Assembly: GCF_008365295.1 (NCBI RefSeq)
Contig: NZ_CP043505.1
Location: 558,001 to 622,000, forward strand
DNA: 64,000 bases
Source: Agromyces intestinalis
Lineage (GTDB): Bacteria; Actinomycetota; Actinomycetes; Actinomycetales; Microbacteriaceae
Reading direction: 5' to 3'
Positions 1 through 8,254 of this stretch are shown here, one piece after another (position 1 is the first letter of the stretch; each line of letters opens with the position of its first letter). Both the position numbers and the translations under genes were made by a program. The notes beneath the pieces were generated by a model that made no database searches, was not told the DNA's origin, and saw only the letters and a program-made list of their open reading frames with translations.

Positions 1-748
1 CGCTGCCGTCGGTCGGCAGCTCGGCGAGCAATTCGTCGTCGGCGCCGCGCAGCTCGACCACGTCGCCGCCGACCGTCGACTTGAGCTCGGCGGCGGTGCC
101 CTCGGCCACGATGCGGCCGCCGTCGAGCACCGCGATGCGGTTCGCGAGCCGATCCGCCTCCTCGAGGTACTGCGTGGTGAGGAAGACCGTGGTGCCCGCA
201 GCGGCGATCTCGCCGATGATGCGCCAGAGCTCGAGCCGGCTGTGCGGGTCGAGGCCGGTTGTGGGCTCGTCGAGGAACAGCACGGGTGTCGCCACCACGA
301 GGCTGAGCGCGAGGTCGAGCCGGCGCCGCATGCCGCCCGAGTACGTCGACACGCGCTTGCCGGCCGCGTCGACGAGCTCGAAGCGGTCGAGCAGGTCGTC
401 GGCGCGCCGCCCGGCCGCGCGCCGACCGAGCCCCGAGAGCCGGCCGAGCATCACGAGGTTCTCGCGGCCCGTGAGCGCTTCGTCGACGGCAGCCGACTGA
501 CCGGTCAGGCTGATGCGCGCTCGCACGCCGTCGGGGTCGCGCACCACGTCGCAGCCGGCGACCGACGCGGCGCCCCGGTCGGGCCGTACGAGCGTCGTGA
601 GGATGTTGATGGTCGTGGTCTTGCCCGAGCCGTTCGGCCCGAGCAGGGCGAACACGCTGCCTTCGGCGACGGCGAGGTCGAGTCCGTCGAGGACCTCGGC
701 CGTGCCGAACCGCTTGCCGAGGCCGCGCGCGTCGATCGCGAGGGTCAT
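1..748 (-). CDS. DrrA-type ABC transporter ATP-binding protein (C-terminus cut by window edge)
   Basis: ATPase of a DrrAB-like ABC-2 exporter, the class used for drug or lipid efflux; it would power a membrane partner lying beyond the left edge. About 249 codons are visible. Walker A GPNGSGKTT is near residue 37, the signature SGGMRRRL near 137, Walker B with LFLDEPTTGLD near 160, then a switch-like TTQYLEEAD. The stretch TGQSAAVDEALTGRENL is typical of the daunorubicin-resistance ATPase subfamily. The ATG at 746-748 follows a GAAAGG ribosome site. The gene is divergent from a TetR regulator that probably controls it. The substrate cannot be read from the sequence. Confidence 0.93.
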   Translation of the reverse strand, partial: MTLAIDARGLGKRFGTAEVLDGLDLAVAEGSVFALLGPNGSGKTTTINILTTLVRPDRGAASVAGCDVVRDPDGVRARISLTGQSAAVDEALTGRENLVMLGRLSGLGRRAAGRRADDLLDRFELVDAAGKRVSTYSGGMRRRLDLALSLVVATPVLFLDEPTTGLDPHSRLELWRIIGEIAAAGTTVFLTTQYLEEADRLANRIAVLDGGRIVAEGTAAELKSTVGGDVVELRGADDELLAELPTDGS

Positions 749-774
749 GGTCGCGCCTTTCTCGTGTAGGTCGT

Positions 775-818
775 AAACTGTATATGGCATCCACACACGG
801 TTTAAGTAATACACAGTT
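775..818. promoter_or_regulatory. Divergent promoter/operator between the ABC ATPase and tetR
   Basis: An imperfect inverted repeat is seen: AACTGTATAT at 776-785 and ATACACAGTT at 809-818, which are near-complementary arms with centres 33 bp apart. Each arm overlaps a plausible -10: TATACA on the minus strand (779-784) for the exporter, and TAATAC on the plus strand (807-812) for tetR. This is the usual layout of a self-regulating TetR repressor and its divergent efflux target. Binding is inferred. Confidence 0.55.
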
Positions 819-865
819 CTAGGATGGATGCAACACCGTATGCCGACCGCACCGAGAGGACCCGG

Positions 866-1840
866 ATGAGCGCCGACTCCCCCGCCGACCGTGCCGGCGT
901 CCGCACCGGCGCGCGCAGCGAACCCGCCGCCGAGCTGGAGCTGCCGCGCGGCGTCGCCCTCGCCTGGGGCGTCGCCGCCAACCCGCAGCGCGGGCCCAAG
1001 CGCGAGATGAGCCTCGAGCGCATCGTCGACGCCGCCGTCGAGATCGCCGATGCCGAAGGGCTCGCCGCCGTGTCGATGAGCCGCGTCGCCCAGGCCCTCG
1101 GCTACACCACGATGTCGCTCTACCGCTACGTGACCGCGAAAGACGACCTCATCACCCTCATGCAGGAGTACGGCACCGCCCTGCCCCCCGAGCCCGACCC
1201 CGACCTGGCGCCCGACGACTGGCGCGGGCGCATCCGCCATGTCGCGCGCGCGCAGCTCGCCCAGTCGTCGGCGCACCCGTGGCTGCTCGACATCCCCATC
1301 GAGGGCACCCCGGTGACCCCCAACAACCTCGCCTGGATGGACGCGATGCTCGAGACCCTCGCCGCCCTGCCGGTGACGGAAGACGAGCGCGTCGCGATCA
1401 TGCTGCTCATCACCGGCCAGGTGCGCTGGCAGGGCGTCATCGAACGCTCCTACCGCGACGCCGCCGGTGCCGCAGGCGTCGACCCGCAGCAGATCGACGA
1501 CGCGCGCGACTCGATTCTCGACGCGCTGGTCACGGCCGACGAGTTCCCGTCGCTGCGCCGCGCCGTCGACGCCGGCGTGTTCCGCCACGGCGACGACCCG
1601 CTCGCCTTCGGTTTCGAGCGGGTGCTCGACGGCATCGCCGAGTACGTGTCGACGCACCGCGACGGCACCCCCGCCCCGCCGCCGCTGTCCGAACCCGACG
1701 CCGACGTCGCCGACGACCGCAACGTGCGCGAGGCGCGCAAGGCGATCCGCGAGGCCGAGAAGCGGCTGCGCGACGCCCGAAAGGTCGAGCGGCAGGCGAT
1801 CCGCGCAGCGCGTGCGAAGCGGCGGGCGACGGGCGAGTAG
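866..1840 (+). CDS. TetR/AcrR-family transcriptional regulator
   Basis: Probable repressor of the divergent ABC exporter. The TetR helix-turn-helix lies at about residues 50-94 (ending in TTMSLYRYVTAKDDL), followed by an all-helical ligand/dimer domain to about residue 280. The tail is a strongly charged, probably coiled-coil segment rich in Arg, Lys, Glu and Ala (EARKAIREAEKRLRDARK), which is unusual for the family. The ATG at 866 is preferred because GAGAGG lies 5' of it; an in-frame ATG at 824 would add 14 residues but sits inside or next to the probable operator and has no ribosome site. Length is 324 aa, longer than a typical TetR because of the roughly 48-residue N-terminal extension and the tail. 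Confidence 0.88.
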   Translation: MSADSPADRAGVRTGARSEPAAELELPRGVALAWGVAANPQRGPKREMSLERIVDAAVEIADAEGLAAVSMSRVAQALGYTTMSLYRYVTAKDDLITLMQEYGTALPPEPDPDLAPDDWRGRIRHVARAQLAQSSAHPWLLDIPIEGTPVTPNNLAWMDAMLETLAALPVTEDERVAIMLLITGQVRWQGVIERSYRDAAGAAGVDPQQIDDARDSILDALVTADEFPSLRRAVDAGVFRHGDDPLAFGFERVLDGIAEYVSTHRDGTPAPPPLSEPDADVADDRNVREARKAIREAEKRLRDARKVERQAIRAARAKRRATGE

Positions 1841-1859
1841 GGCTGCCGGGCAGCACGCG

Positions 1860-1898
1860 CACCCGTCGCGTGCACCGGTCGCGTGCACCGGTCGCGCG
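1860..1898. repeat. Three 13-bp direct repeats between tetR and prmC
   Basis: Three adjacent copies of CACCGGTCGCGTG (first copy CACCC..., third ending GCG) fill half of the 80-bp gap between the convergent ends of tetR and prmC. The third copy runs into GGTCGCGCGCTGG, a 13-mer that is also present in the tandem repeat after kgd at 57121-57205. Function unknown. Confidence 0.8.
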
Positions 1899-1920
1899 CT
1901 GGGCGGCGGCGCGCGCCGGC

Positions 1921-2817
1921 TCAGCGCAGCGCGGTCGTGGCGCGGTCGCGACCTGTCAGATCGCGGTGATGCGCGACCGCGCGCCACCCGTCGGCGCGCA
2001 GCAGGTCGGCGATCGGCGCCGACTGGTGCTCGGCGTGCTCGATCACGAGCACCCCGCCGGGCCGGGCGAGCACGAACGCGCGGCGCGACAGCACCCGGAT
2101 CACGTCCAGCCCGTCTTCGCCGCCGTACAGCGCGACCGCCGGGTCGAACCGGTGCACCTCGGGGTCGGCCGGCACCATCGCGGCAGGCACGTACGGCGGA
2201 TTCGAGACCACGACCGACACCGCGCCGTCGAGCTCGGGCAGCGCGTCTGCCAGGTCGCCCTCGACGAGCTCGAGGCCCGGCGCGCCGACCCGCTCGACGT
2301 TGCGACGCGCCCACGCCAGCGCCTCGGGCGAGAGCTCGACGCCGAACACCCGCGCGTGCGGCACCTCGGTGGCCAGGGCGAGCGCGATCGCGCCGCTGCC
2401 GGTGCCGAGATCGACCGCGACCGGTTCGGGTTCGGGCACCGCGCGCAGCGCGTCGATCGCCAGCTGGGCCACGAGCTCGGTCTCGGGGCGCGGTACCAGC
2501 ACGCCCGGCCCCACGAGCAGCTCGAGCGAGCGGAACGGCGCCCGCCCCGTCACATGCTGCAGAGGTTCGCGCGCCGCGCGACGCGCGACGAGGGCGGCGA
2601 GCTCCGCAGCATCCACCGCATCGATGACCGCGCCCAGCACGACCTTCGCCTGCACTCCCCCACGGGACAGATCGAGCACATGCGCGGCGAGCAACTCGGC
2701 ATCGACGTCGGGATCGGGCACGCCCGCCTCGCGCAACCGGTCGGATGCCTCGACCAGCGCCGTGCGCAGCGGGATCCCCTCGCCGCGACGCGGGCCCGCG
2801 ACATCCGATGCATTCAC
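1921..2817 (-). CDS. prmC: Peptide chain release factor N5-glutamine methyltransferase
   Basis: Methylates the glutamine of the GGQ loop of release factors RF1 and RF2 using S-adenosylmethionine. The C-terminal methyltransferase domain shows the SAM motif VDLGTGSGAIALALA and the family-defining NPPY (VVSNPPYVPA); the helical N-terminal domain has the DAELLAAHVL segment. The GTG at 2817 gives 298 aa, the normal length, and is placed 7 nt after a TACATT hexamer without a ribosome site, so the mRNA is probably leaderless. A longer open frame runs upstream into the cysK start but would have an atypical N-terminus. Its substrate gene prfA lies 1.8 kb away on the same strand, separated by cysK-cysE. 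Confidence 0.93.
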   Translation of the reverse strand: MNASDVAGPRRGEGIPLRTALVEASDRLREAGVPDPDVDAELLAAHVLDLSRGGVQAKVVLGAVIDAVDAAELAALVARRAAREPLQHVTGRAPFRSLELLVGPGVLVPRPETELVAQLAIDALRAVPEPEPVAVDLGTGSGAIALALATEVPHARVFGVELSPEALAWARRNVERVGAPGLELVEGDLADALPELDGAVSVVVSNPPYVPAAMVPADPEVHRFDPAVALYGGEDGLDVIRVLSRRAFVLARPGGVLVIEHAEHQSAPIADLLRADGWRAVAHHRDLTGRDRATTALR

Positions 2818-2824
2818 GAAATGG

Positions 2825-2830
2825 AATGTA
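2825..2830 (-). promoter_or_regulatory. -10 element for leaderless prmC
   Basis: TACATT on the minus strand, 7 nt before the GTG of prmC. With no ribosome site in between, transcription would start at or next to the GTG. Inferred from spacing. Confidence 0.45.
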
Positions 2831-2908
2831 ACGCACAGTCGACCAGCTCCGCCGTCGCTCCTAGGCTGAGACCACTTGCACGCTCCGACCCGAGGAGGGG
2901 TCCCGCTC

Positions 2909-3844
2909 ATGGCGCAGATCTTCGACGACATCACCCGAGCGTTCGGCCGAACGCCGCTCGTGCGGCTCAACCGTCTCACCGAGGGGGCCGGCGCGACCGT
3001 GCTGGCCAAGCTCGAGTTCTACAACCCGACCGCGAGCGTGAAGGACCGCCTCGGCGTCGGCATCGTCGACGCCGCAGAAGCATCCGGCGCGCTGCAGCCC
3101 GGCGGCACCATCGTCGAGGGCACGAGCGGCAACACCGGCATCGCGCTCGCCGCCATCGGCGCCGCGCGCGGCTACAAGGTCATCCTCGCAATGCCCGAGA
3201 CCATGTCGGCCGAGCGCAAGTCCCTGCTGAAGGCCTACGGCGCCGAGCTCGTGCTCACCCCCGGCTCCGAGGGCATGAAGGGCGCGGTCGCGCGCGCCGA
3301 GCAGATCGCGGCCGAGACCCCCGGCGCCATCCTCGCCCGCCAGTTCGAGAACCAGGCGAACGTCGAGATCCACCGCCGCACCACCGCGGAAGAGGTCTGG
3401 AACGACACCGACGGCGGCGTCGACATCTTCGTGTCGGGCATCGGCACCGGCGGCACGCTCACCGGCACCGGCCAGGTGCTGAAGGAGCGCAAGCCCGGTG
3501 TGCAGGTCGTCGGCGTCGAGCCGGCCGAATCGCCGATCCTGAACGGCGGCGCACCCGGCCCCCACAAGATCCAGGGCATCGGCGCGAACTTCGTCCCCGA
3601 GATCCTCGACCGCGACGTCTACGACGAGATCATCGACGTGAACATCGACCAGGCCGTCGCCACCGCCCGCCGACTCGGCCGAGAAGAGGGCATCCTCGGC
3701 GGCATCTCGTCGGGTGCGACGGTGTACGCGGCGCTCGAGCTCGCGAAGCGTCCCGAGAACGCCGGCAAGACGATCGTCGTCATCGTCGCCAGCTACGGCG
3801 AGCGGTACCTCTCCACGGTGCTGTACGAAGGCCTCCTCGGCTGA
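2909..3844 (+). CDS. cysK: Cysteine synthase A (O-acetylserine sulfhydrylase)
   Basis: Makes L-cysteine from O-acetylserine and sulfide with pyridoxal phosphate. The PLP lysine is K45 in the NPTASVKDR motif; the substrate loop [12 protein letters not shown], the phosphate-binding [12 protein letters not shown] and GGISSGAT near the C-terminus are all present. Length is 311 aa, normal for CysK. The ATG at 2909 follows a strong GAGGAGG ribosome site. cysE starts 36 bp downstream, so the two form a serine-to-cysteine operon. CysK and CysE usually form the cysteine synthase complex, but this CysE ends in HWMI, and whether its tail docks here is unknown. Confidence 0.96.
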   Translation: MAQIFDDITRAFGRTPLVRLNRLTEGAGATVLAKLEFYNPTASVKDRLGVGIVDAAEASGALQPGGTIVEGTSGNTGIALAAIGAARGYKVILAMPETMSAERKSLLKAYGAELVLTPGSEGMKGAVARAEQIAAETPGAILARQFENQANVEIHRRTTAEEVWNDTDGGVDIFVSGIGTGGTLTGTGQVLKERKPGVQVVGVEPAESPILNGGAPGPHKIQGIGANFVPEILDRDVYDEIIDVNIDQAVATARRLGREEGILGGISSGATVYAALELAKRPENAGKTIVVIVASYGERYLSTVLYEGLLG

Positions 3845-3880
3845 TCGTCCGATGAGTTGATCGTCTGATTGACTGGTCGG

Positions 3881-4465
3881 GTGCCGATTCTCACCCGCCT
3901 GAAGGAAGACCTCGCGACCGCACGCGCGCACGATCCTGCCGCGCGCAGCGGACTCGAGGTCTTCCTCGCGTATTCGGGGTTGCACGCGATCTGGACGTAC
4001 CGGCTGACGCACCGGCTCTGGCGGGCGGGGTTCCGGCTGCCCGCACGGCTGATCTCGCAGGTCGCTCGGTTCCTGACGGGCATCGAGATCCACCCCGGCG
4101 CGACCATCGGCCGTCGGTTCTTCATCGACCACGGCATGGGCGTCGTCGTCGGCGAGACGGCCGTCGTCGGCGACGACGTGATGCTCTACCACGGGGTCAC
4201 CCTCGGCGGGAAGGCGCCGCGCAACACCCCGCCCGGCACCAAGCGGCACCCGACGCTCGACGACGGCGTCACGGTCGGGGCCGGAGCGAAGATCCTCGGC
4301 GACATCACGGTGGGCGCATGGAGCGCCGTCGGCGCGAACGCGGTGGTCACCAAGAGCGCGCCCGCGCACTCGCTGCTGGTCGGCGTTCCCGCGGTCGTGA
4401 AGCCGCTGTCGCACGCCACCGCCGACGCCGCCCGCGGCGTGCACGACTGGCATTGGATGATCTGA
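3881..4465 (+). CDS. cysE: Serine O-acetyltransferase
   Basis: Transfers acetyl from acetyl-CoA to L-serine, the first step of cysteine synthesis. A short helical N-terminus is followed by a left-handed beta-helix of hexapeptide repeats containing [25 protein letters not shown] and LGG(K), the typical catalytic His/Asp region. At 194 aa it is the short actinobacterial/Bacillus type rather than the roughly 270-aa enteric type. The start is uncertain: GTG at 3881 is chosen, with an in-frame TTG at 3869 as the alternative; neither has a good ribosome site. It ends with an Ile, as CysE proteins that bind CysK do. Confidence 0.93.
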   Translation: MPILTRLKEDLATARAHDPAARSGLEVFLAYSGLHAIWTYRLTHRLWRAGFRLPARLISQVARFLTGIEIHPGATIGRRFFIDHGMGVVVGETAVVGDDVMLYHGVTLGGKAPRNTPPGTKRHPTLDDGVTVGAGAKILGDITVGAWSAVGANAVVTKSAPAHSLLVGVPAVVKPLSHATADAARGVHDWHWMI

Positions 4466-4639
4466 GCCGGGCCCGCCGCGCCCTCGCCCGGGCGAGATGC
4501 GTGGCCCGCTCGATCACGACCGAGACCCGCCGACTGCCGGGGAACGGCAGCAGCGCGTCGAACCGCCCTCGGAGGTCGTCACGCGTGCACATCGCCGTGC
4601 GCGCGGTGCGGAGGCAGCGCGAAGAGCGCGGGCGCGCGC
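4466..4639. other. Gap between cysE and prfA
   Basis: This 174-bp gap separates two convergent genes. It holds a 14-bp palindrome, CTCGCCCGGGCGAG, at 4483-4496 that could act as a weak terminator hairpin for cysE. No convincing gene is seen. A minus-strand open frame crosses it but has no family resemblance I recognise. Confidence 0.5.
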
Positions 4640-5719
4640 CTACGCGTCGTCGCCGACGGCGGCGAGGCGCGCCTCCTCGTCGGCACGGATGGCCGACTCG
4701 ATGATGGGATCGAGTGCCCCGTTCATCACGGCGTCGAGGTTGTACGCCTTGTACCCGGTGCGGTGGTCGGCGATGCGGTTCTCGGGGAAGTTGTACGTGC
4801 GGATGCGCTCGGAGCGATCCATCGAGCGGATCTGCGACTTCCGCGCGTCGGATGCCGCGGCATCCAGCTCTTCCTGCTGACGCGCCAGCAGGCGCGCGCG
4901 AAGCACCCGCATCGCCGCCTCGCGGTTCTGCAGCTGCGACTTCTCGTTCTGCATCGACACCACGATGCCGGTCGGCACGTGCGTGATGCGCACCGCCGAG
5001 TCGGTGGTGTTCACCGACTGGCCGCCGGGGCCGCTCGAGCGGTACACGTCGATCTTGAGGTCGTTCTGGTTGATCTCGACCTCTTCGGGCTCGTCCACCT
5101 CGGGGAAGACGAGCACGCCCGTGGTCGACGTGTGGATGCGCCCCTGCGTCTCAGTGACGGGGACGCGCTGCACGCGGTGCACTCCACCCTCGTACTTCAG
5201 GTGCGCCCACACACCCTGCGACGGGTCGGTCGCGTTCGACTTGATGGCGACCTGCACGTTCTTGTAGCCGCCGAGATCGCTCTCGTCGCGCTCGAGCAAC
5301 TCGGTCTTCCAACCCTTCGACTGCGCGTACTGGATGTACATGCGCAGCAGGTCGGCCGCGAACAGCGCGCTCTCGGCGCCGCCCTCACCGCCCTTGATCT
5401 CCATGATCACGTCGCGGCCGTCGTCGGGGTCGCGGGGAATGAGCAGCCGCCGCAGCTTCTCTTGTGCGGCGGCGAGCTGCTCCTCCAGCGCGGGGATCTC
5501 CTCGGCGAACGCGTCGTCCTCTTTCGCGAGCTCGCGCGCCGCCTCGAGGTCGTCGCCAGCCTGCACCCAGACCTCGTGCGCGTGCACGATGCGGCTGAGC
5601 TCGGCGTAGCGGCGGTTGACCTTCTTGGCGCGCGCGGCGTCGGCGTGGAGCGCGGGGTCGGCGAGCTCCTCCTGGAGCTCGCCGTGCTCCGCGATCAGGG
5701 AACGAACGGACTCGAACAC
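4640..5719 (-). CDS. prfA: Peptide chain release factor 1
   Basis: Reads UAA and UAG stop codons and triggers peptide release. The GGQ loop is [18 protein letters not shown]; the tripeptide codon-recognition region [14 protein letters not shown] carries the PxT signature of RF1 rather than the SPF of RF2. The N-terminal coiled-coil domain is complete and length is 359 aa, as expected. It starts 3 bp after the end of rho on the same strand, so it is almost certainly cotranscribed with rho. PrmC, which methylates its GGQ glutamine, is encoded further downstream. Confidence 0.97.
   Translation of the reverse strand: MFESVRSLIAEHGELQEELADPALHADAARAKKVNRRYAELSRIVHAHEVWVQAGDDLEAARELAKEDDAFAEEIPALEEQLAAAQEKLRRLLIPRDPDDGRDVIMEIKGGEGGAESALFAADLLRMYIQYAQSKGWKTELLERDESDLGGYKNVQVAIKSNATDPSQGVWAHLKYEGGVHRVQRVPVTETQGRIHTSTTGVLVFPEVDEPEEVEINQNDLKIDVYRSSGPGGQSVNTTDSAVRITHVPTGIVVSMQNEKSQLQNREAAMRVLRARLLARQQEELDAAASDARKSQIRSMDRSERIRTYNFPENRIADHRTGYKAYNLDAVMNGALDPIIESAIRADEEARLAAVGDDA
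4850..4865. repeat. 16-bp palindrome GGATGCCGCGGCATCC inside prfA
   Basis: A perfect palindrome within the prfA coding sequence (Asp-Ala-Ala-Ala-Ser-Asp region). It has the same GGATGCC/GGCATCC core as the hairpins at 35787, 40402, 47571 and 57205, but is shorter and has no loop. Confidence 0.7.
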
Positions 5720-5722
5720 GAC

Positions 5723-7954
5723 TCAGCGGTGGTCGGACTCGTGCGCGTGACCGCCGCCGTGGCCGTTGCCGCCAACGGGTGCCGACTTCTGCATGAGCAG
5801 CAGGAACTCGGTGTTCGACTGCGTCTCGCGCAGGCGACCGAGCACGGCTTCGAGGGCCTGCTGCGGTTCGAGGCCGGCGAGAGCCCGACGCAGCTTCCAG
5901 GTGATCTTGACCTCGTCGGGCGAGAGCAGCATCTCTTCACGGCGCGTGCTCGACGCGTTCACGTCGACCGCCGGGAAGATCCGCTTGTCGGCGAGCTGGC
6001 GGCTGAGGCGCAGCTCGCTGTTGCCGGTGCCCTTGAACTCCTCGAAGATCACCTCGTCCATCTTCGAACCCGTCTCGACGAGCGCGGTGGCGAGGATGGT
6101 GAGCGAACCGCCGTTCTCGATGTTGCGCGCCGCGCCGAAGAACCGCTTCGGCGGGTACAGCGCCGACGCGTCGACACCGCCCGACAGCACGCGGCCCGAG
6201 GCCGGCGCCGCCAGGTTGTAGGCGCGGCCGAGGCGCGTGATCGAGTCGAGCAGCACGACCACGTCGTGACCGAGCTCGACGAGTCGCTTCGCTCGCTCGA
6301 TCGCCAGCTCGGCGACCGTGGTGTGGTCTTCGGCGGGGCGGTCGAAGGTCGAGGCGATGACCTCGCCCTTCACGGTGCGCTCCATGTCGGTGACCTCTTC
6401 GGGGCGCTCGTCGACGAGCACGACCATGAGGTGCACCTCGGGGTTGTTGATCGAGATGGCGTTCGCGATCTGCTGCAGCACGATCGTCTTGCCGGCCTTG
6501 GGTGGCGCGACGATGAGGCCGCGCTGACCCTTGCCGATCGGGGCGACCAGGTCGATGATGCGCTGCGTGAGCTTGGTGGGCTCGGTCTCGAGGCGCAGCC
6601 GGTCTTGCGGGTAGAGCGGCGTGAGCTTCTGGAACTCGACGCGGGTCTGAGCCTCGTCGGGGGTCTGACCGTTGATCGAGTCGATCTTCACCAGCGCGTT
6701 GTACTTCTGCCGACCGGGCTGCTCGCCGTCGCGCGGCTGCTTGATCGAGCCGACGACCGCGTCGCCCTTGCGCAGGTGGTACTTCTTCACCTGGCCGAGC
6801 GAGACGTACACGTCGCTCGGACCGGGCAGATACCCGGTCGTGCGCACGAACGCGTAGTTGTCGAGCACGTCGAGGATGCCCGCGATGGGGATCAGCACGT
6901 CGTCGTCGAGGATCTCGGGCTCGGCCTCGTCGGGCGCGCCGCCCTGGCCGCGGCGCTTGCGGTCGCGGTAGCGACTGCGACGGCCGCCCTCACCCTCGGC
7001 CTGCTGGCCGTCGCGGGGCTGCTGGCCGTCACGGCCCTGACCCTGATTCTGGCCCTGACGGCCGCCCTGACGCTCGGCGTCGGACTCGGCGCGGTCGGCA
7101 TCGTTCTTGCGCTCGTCGGCCTTGCGCTCGTCGGCCTTGCGGTCGTCGGCCTTGCGCTCGTCGCCCTGGCGACGGCCGGACTCCTGAGCGTTCTCCGGCG
7201 TCTTCTGCGCGTCGCGGTCGCCGTTGCCGCCGCGGCGGCCGCGGCGATTGCGGCCACCCTGACGCGGCTCGTCGGTCGACGGCGCCTCGGTCTGCTCGGC
7301 GTCGGCGCGACGCGGCGCCTCACCGGTCGCCGCGGCGAGCTCTTCGCGCACGGCGGCGCGAGCCGCCTCGCGGGCGTCGTCGCGCGAATCGTCGGCGGCG
7401 GGCACGAGCGGCACGCCGGCTCCGGCGCCGTTCACGTGCTGCGCCGCAGCGGTCGACGCGCTCGTCGCGCGGCGCGGCTGACGGCCCCGGCGGGCCGGTG
7501 CGACCGGCTCGGCGGCCGCGACGGGAGCCGATGCTTCGACCGGCTCGATCGGAGCGGATGCCTCGGATGCCTCGACCAGAGCGGACGCCTCGACCGGAGC
7601 GGATGCCTCGACCGGAGCCGGAGCCTCGACCGGAGCGGACGCCTCGGCCGGGGCGGATGCCTCGACCGGAGCGGATGCCTCGACCGGAGCGGGAGCCTCG
7701 ACCGGAGCGGACGCCTCGGCCGGGGCCGGAGCCTCGACCGGCTCGGATGCCTCGGCGATGTCGAGCTCGGCGTCACCGCTCTGGGCGGCGGCGGCCTGGT
7801 GCGCGGAGATCAGCTCGACGAGCTCTCCTTTTCGGCGCTTCGCGGCGCCGGAGATGCCGAGGGTGGCGGCGAGCTCCTGGAGCTCGGCGACCTTCATGGC
7901 GCCGAGGCGCGCAGAGTCGAGCGCTCCCTCGACGTATTCGGGTGCGTTGGTCAC
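5723..7954 (-). CDS. rho: Transcription termination factor Rho with a long actinobacterial N-terminal insertion
   Basis: Hexameric RNA helicase that ends transcripts. The N-terminal Rho_N helix (LGAMKVAELQELAATLGI) is followed by a roughly 300-residue low-complexity insertion, then the cold-shock RNA-binding domain (GILDVLDNYAFVRTTGYL) and the RecA-like ATPase with Walker A APPKAGKTIV and DSITRLGRAYN. The insertion has two parts: a P-V-E-A-S-A-type hexapeptide repeat, then an Arg/Asn/Asp/Gln-rich basic stretch. Length is 743 aa against about 420 for E. coli Rho. The GTG at 7954 follows a GAAAGGA site. prfA begins 3 bp downstream. A leader of about 175 nt separates the likely promoter from the start, which leaves room for autoregulation. 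Confidence 0.96.
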   Translation of the reverse strand: MTNAPEYVEGALDSARLGAMKVAELQELAATLGISGAAKRRKGELVELISAHQAAAAQSGDAELDIAEASEPVEAPAPAEASAPVEAPAPVEASAPVEASAPAEASAPVEAPAPVEASAPVEASALVEASEASAPIEPVEASAPVAAAEPVAPARRGRQPRRATSASTAAAQHVNGAGAGVPLVPAADDSRDDAREAARAAVREELAAATGEAPRRADAEQTEAPSTDEPRQGGRNRRGRRGGNGDRDAQKTPENAQESGRRQGDERKADDRKADERKADERKNDADRAESDAERQGGRQGQNQGQGRDGQQPRDGQQAEGEGGRRSRYRDRKRRGQGGAPDEAEPEILDDDVLIPIAGILDVLDNYAFVRTTGYLPGPSDVYVSLGQVKKYHLRKGDAVVGSIKQPRDGEQPGRQKYNALVKIDSINGQTPDEAQTRVEFQKLTPLYPQDRLRLETEPTKLTQRIIDLVAPIGKGQRGLIVAPPKAGKTIVLQQIANAISINNPEVHLMVVLVDERPEEVTDMERTVKGEVIASTFDRPAEDHTTVAELAIERAKRLVELGHDVVVLLDSITRLGRAYNLAAPASGRVLSGGVDASALYPPKRFFGAARNIENGGSLTILATALVETGSKMDEVIFEEFKGTGNSELRLSRQLADKRIFPAVDVNASSTRREEMLLSPDEVKITWKLRRALAGLEPQQALEAVLGRLRETQSNTEFLLLMQKSAPVGGNGHGGGHAHESDHR
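7565..7752. repeat. 18-bp tandem repeats encoding Pro-Val-Glu-Ala-Ser-Ala units in rho
   Basis: About ten 18-bp units of the type GCGGATGCCTCGACCGGA encode hexapeptides P-(V/A)-E-A-(S/P)-A in the Rho insertion. Within them a block of four units (PAEAS, PVEAP, PVEAS, PVEAS) occurs twice, a 72-bp higher-order repeat. Nucleotide identity between units is very high, so copy number is likely to vary between strains. Confidence 0.85.
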
Positions 7955-8135
7955 TGGGATGTGGTCCTTTCCCCTGGCGAACATCGGGGGTACCGGCCAG
8001 GAGAGCTGGTCGCCCGGCGCTGGGAATGAACGCGCGACGAGCGCGCGGGCCCGCGCAGGGCGAGAGCATTGAACTGCTGGGAATCGCACAATGGGCAGTG
8101 ACGCGTTCGATGCGTCGTCTACCGGGTGCGCGGCA

Positions 8136-8141
8136 AGTCTA
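8136..8141 (-). promoter_or_regulatory. Probable rho promoter (-10 TAGACT)
   Basis: On the minus strand TGATAGACT gives a -10 with an upstream TG. It lies about 180 bp before the rho GTG, leaving a leader of roughly 175 nt. A clear -35 was not found. The transcript may also receive read-through from thrB. Confidence 0.35.
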
Positions 8142-8209
8142 TCACCGCGTCAGACGCCGAATGCCCGCATGACACGCATGTCACGCATCAGCCGTGTCGC
8201 CCGCATCGC

Positions 8210-8254
8210 ACGGATATCACGAGCGCGCGTACTCACGCAGCTCGTGTCATCCGT
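8210..8254 (-). terminator. Hairpin overlapping the thrB stop codon
   Basis: Arms ACGGATGACACGAG and CTCGTGATATCCGT (minus strand) pair except for one or two positions around a loop of about 17 nt. There is no T-run. It may limit read-through from the threonine operon into rho. Confidence 0.35.

Noticed and set aside
824..865. ATG at 824 as the start of the TetR gene
   Set aside because: It lies 6 bp from the operator arm and has no ribosome site; ATG at 866 has GAGAGG. A leaderless start at 824 cannot be fully excluded.
2861..4453. Long minus-strand open frame opposite cysK and cysE
   Set aside because: Antisense shadow of two clearly identified genes, no recognisable domain.
4466..4592. 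Minus-strand frame in the cysE-prfA gap coding for a segment such as FDALLPFPGSRRV
   Set aside because: Could be a gene remnant, but there is no start with a ribosome site, it runs into cysE, and I recognise no family.
4763..8029. Very long plus-strand open frame antisense to rho and prfA (over 1000 codons)
   Set aside because: It is a by-product of high GC and third-position bias opposite real genes; composition is Arg/Leu/Val/His-rich, with no domains.
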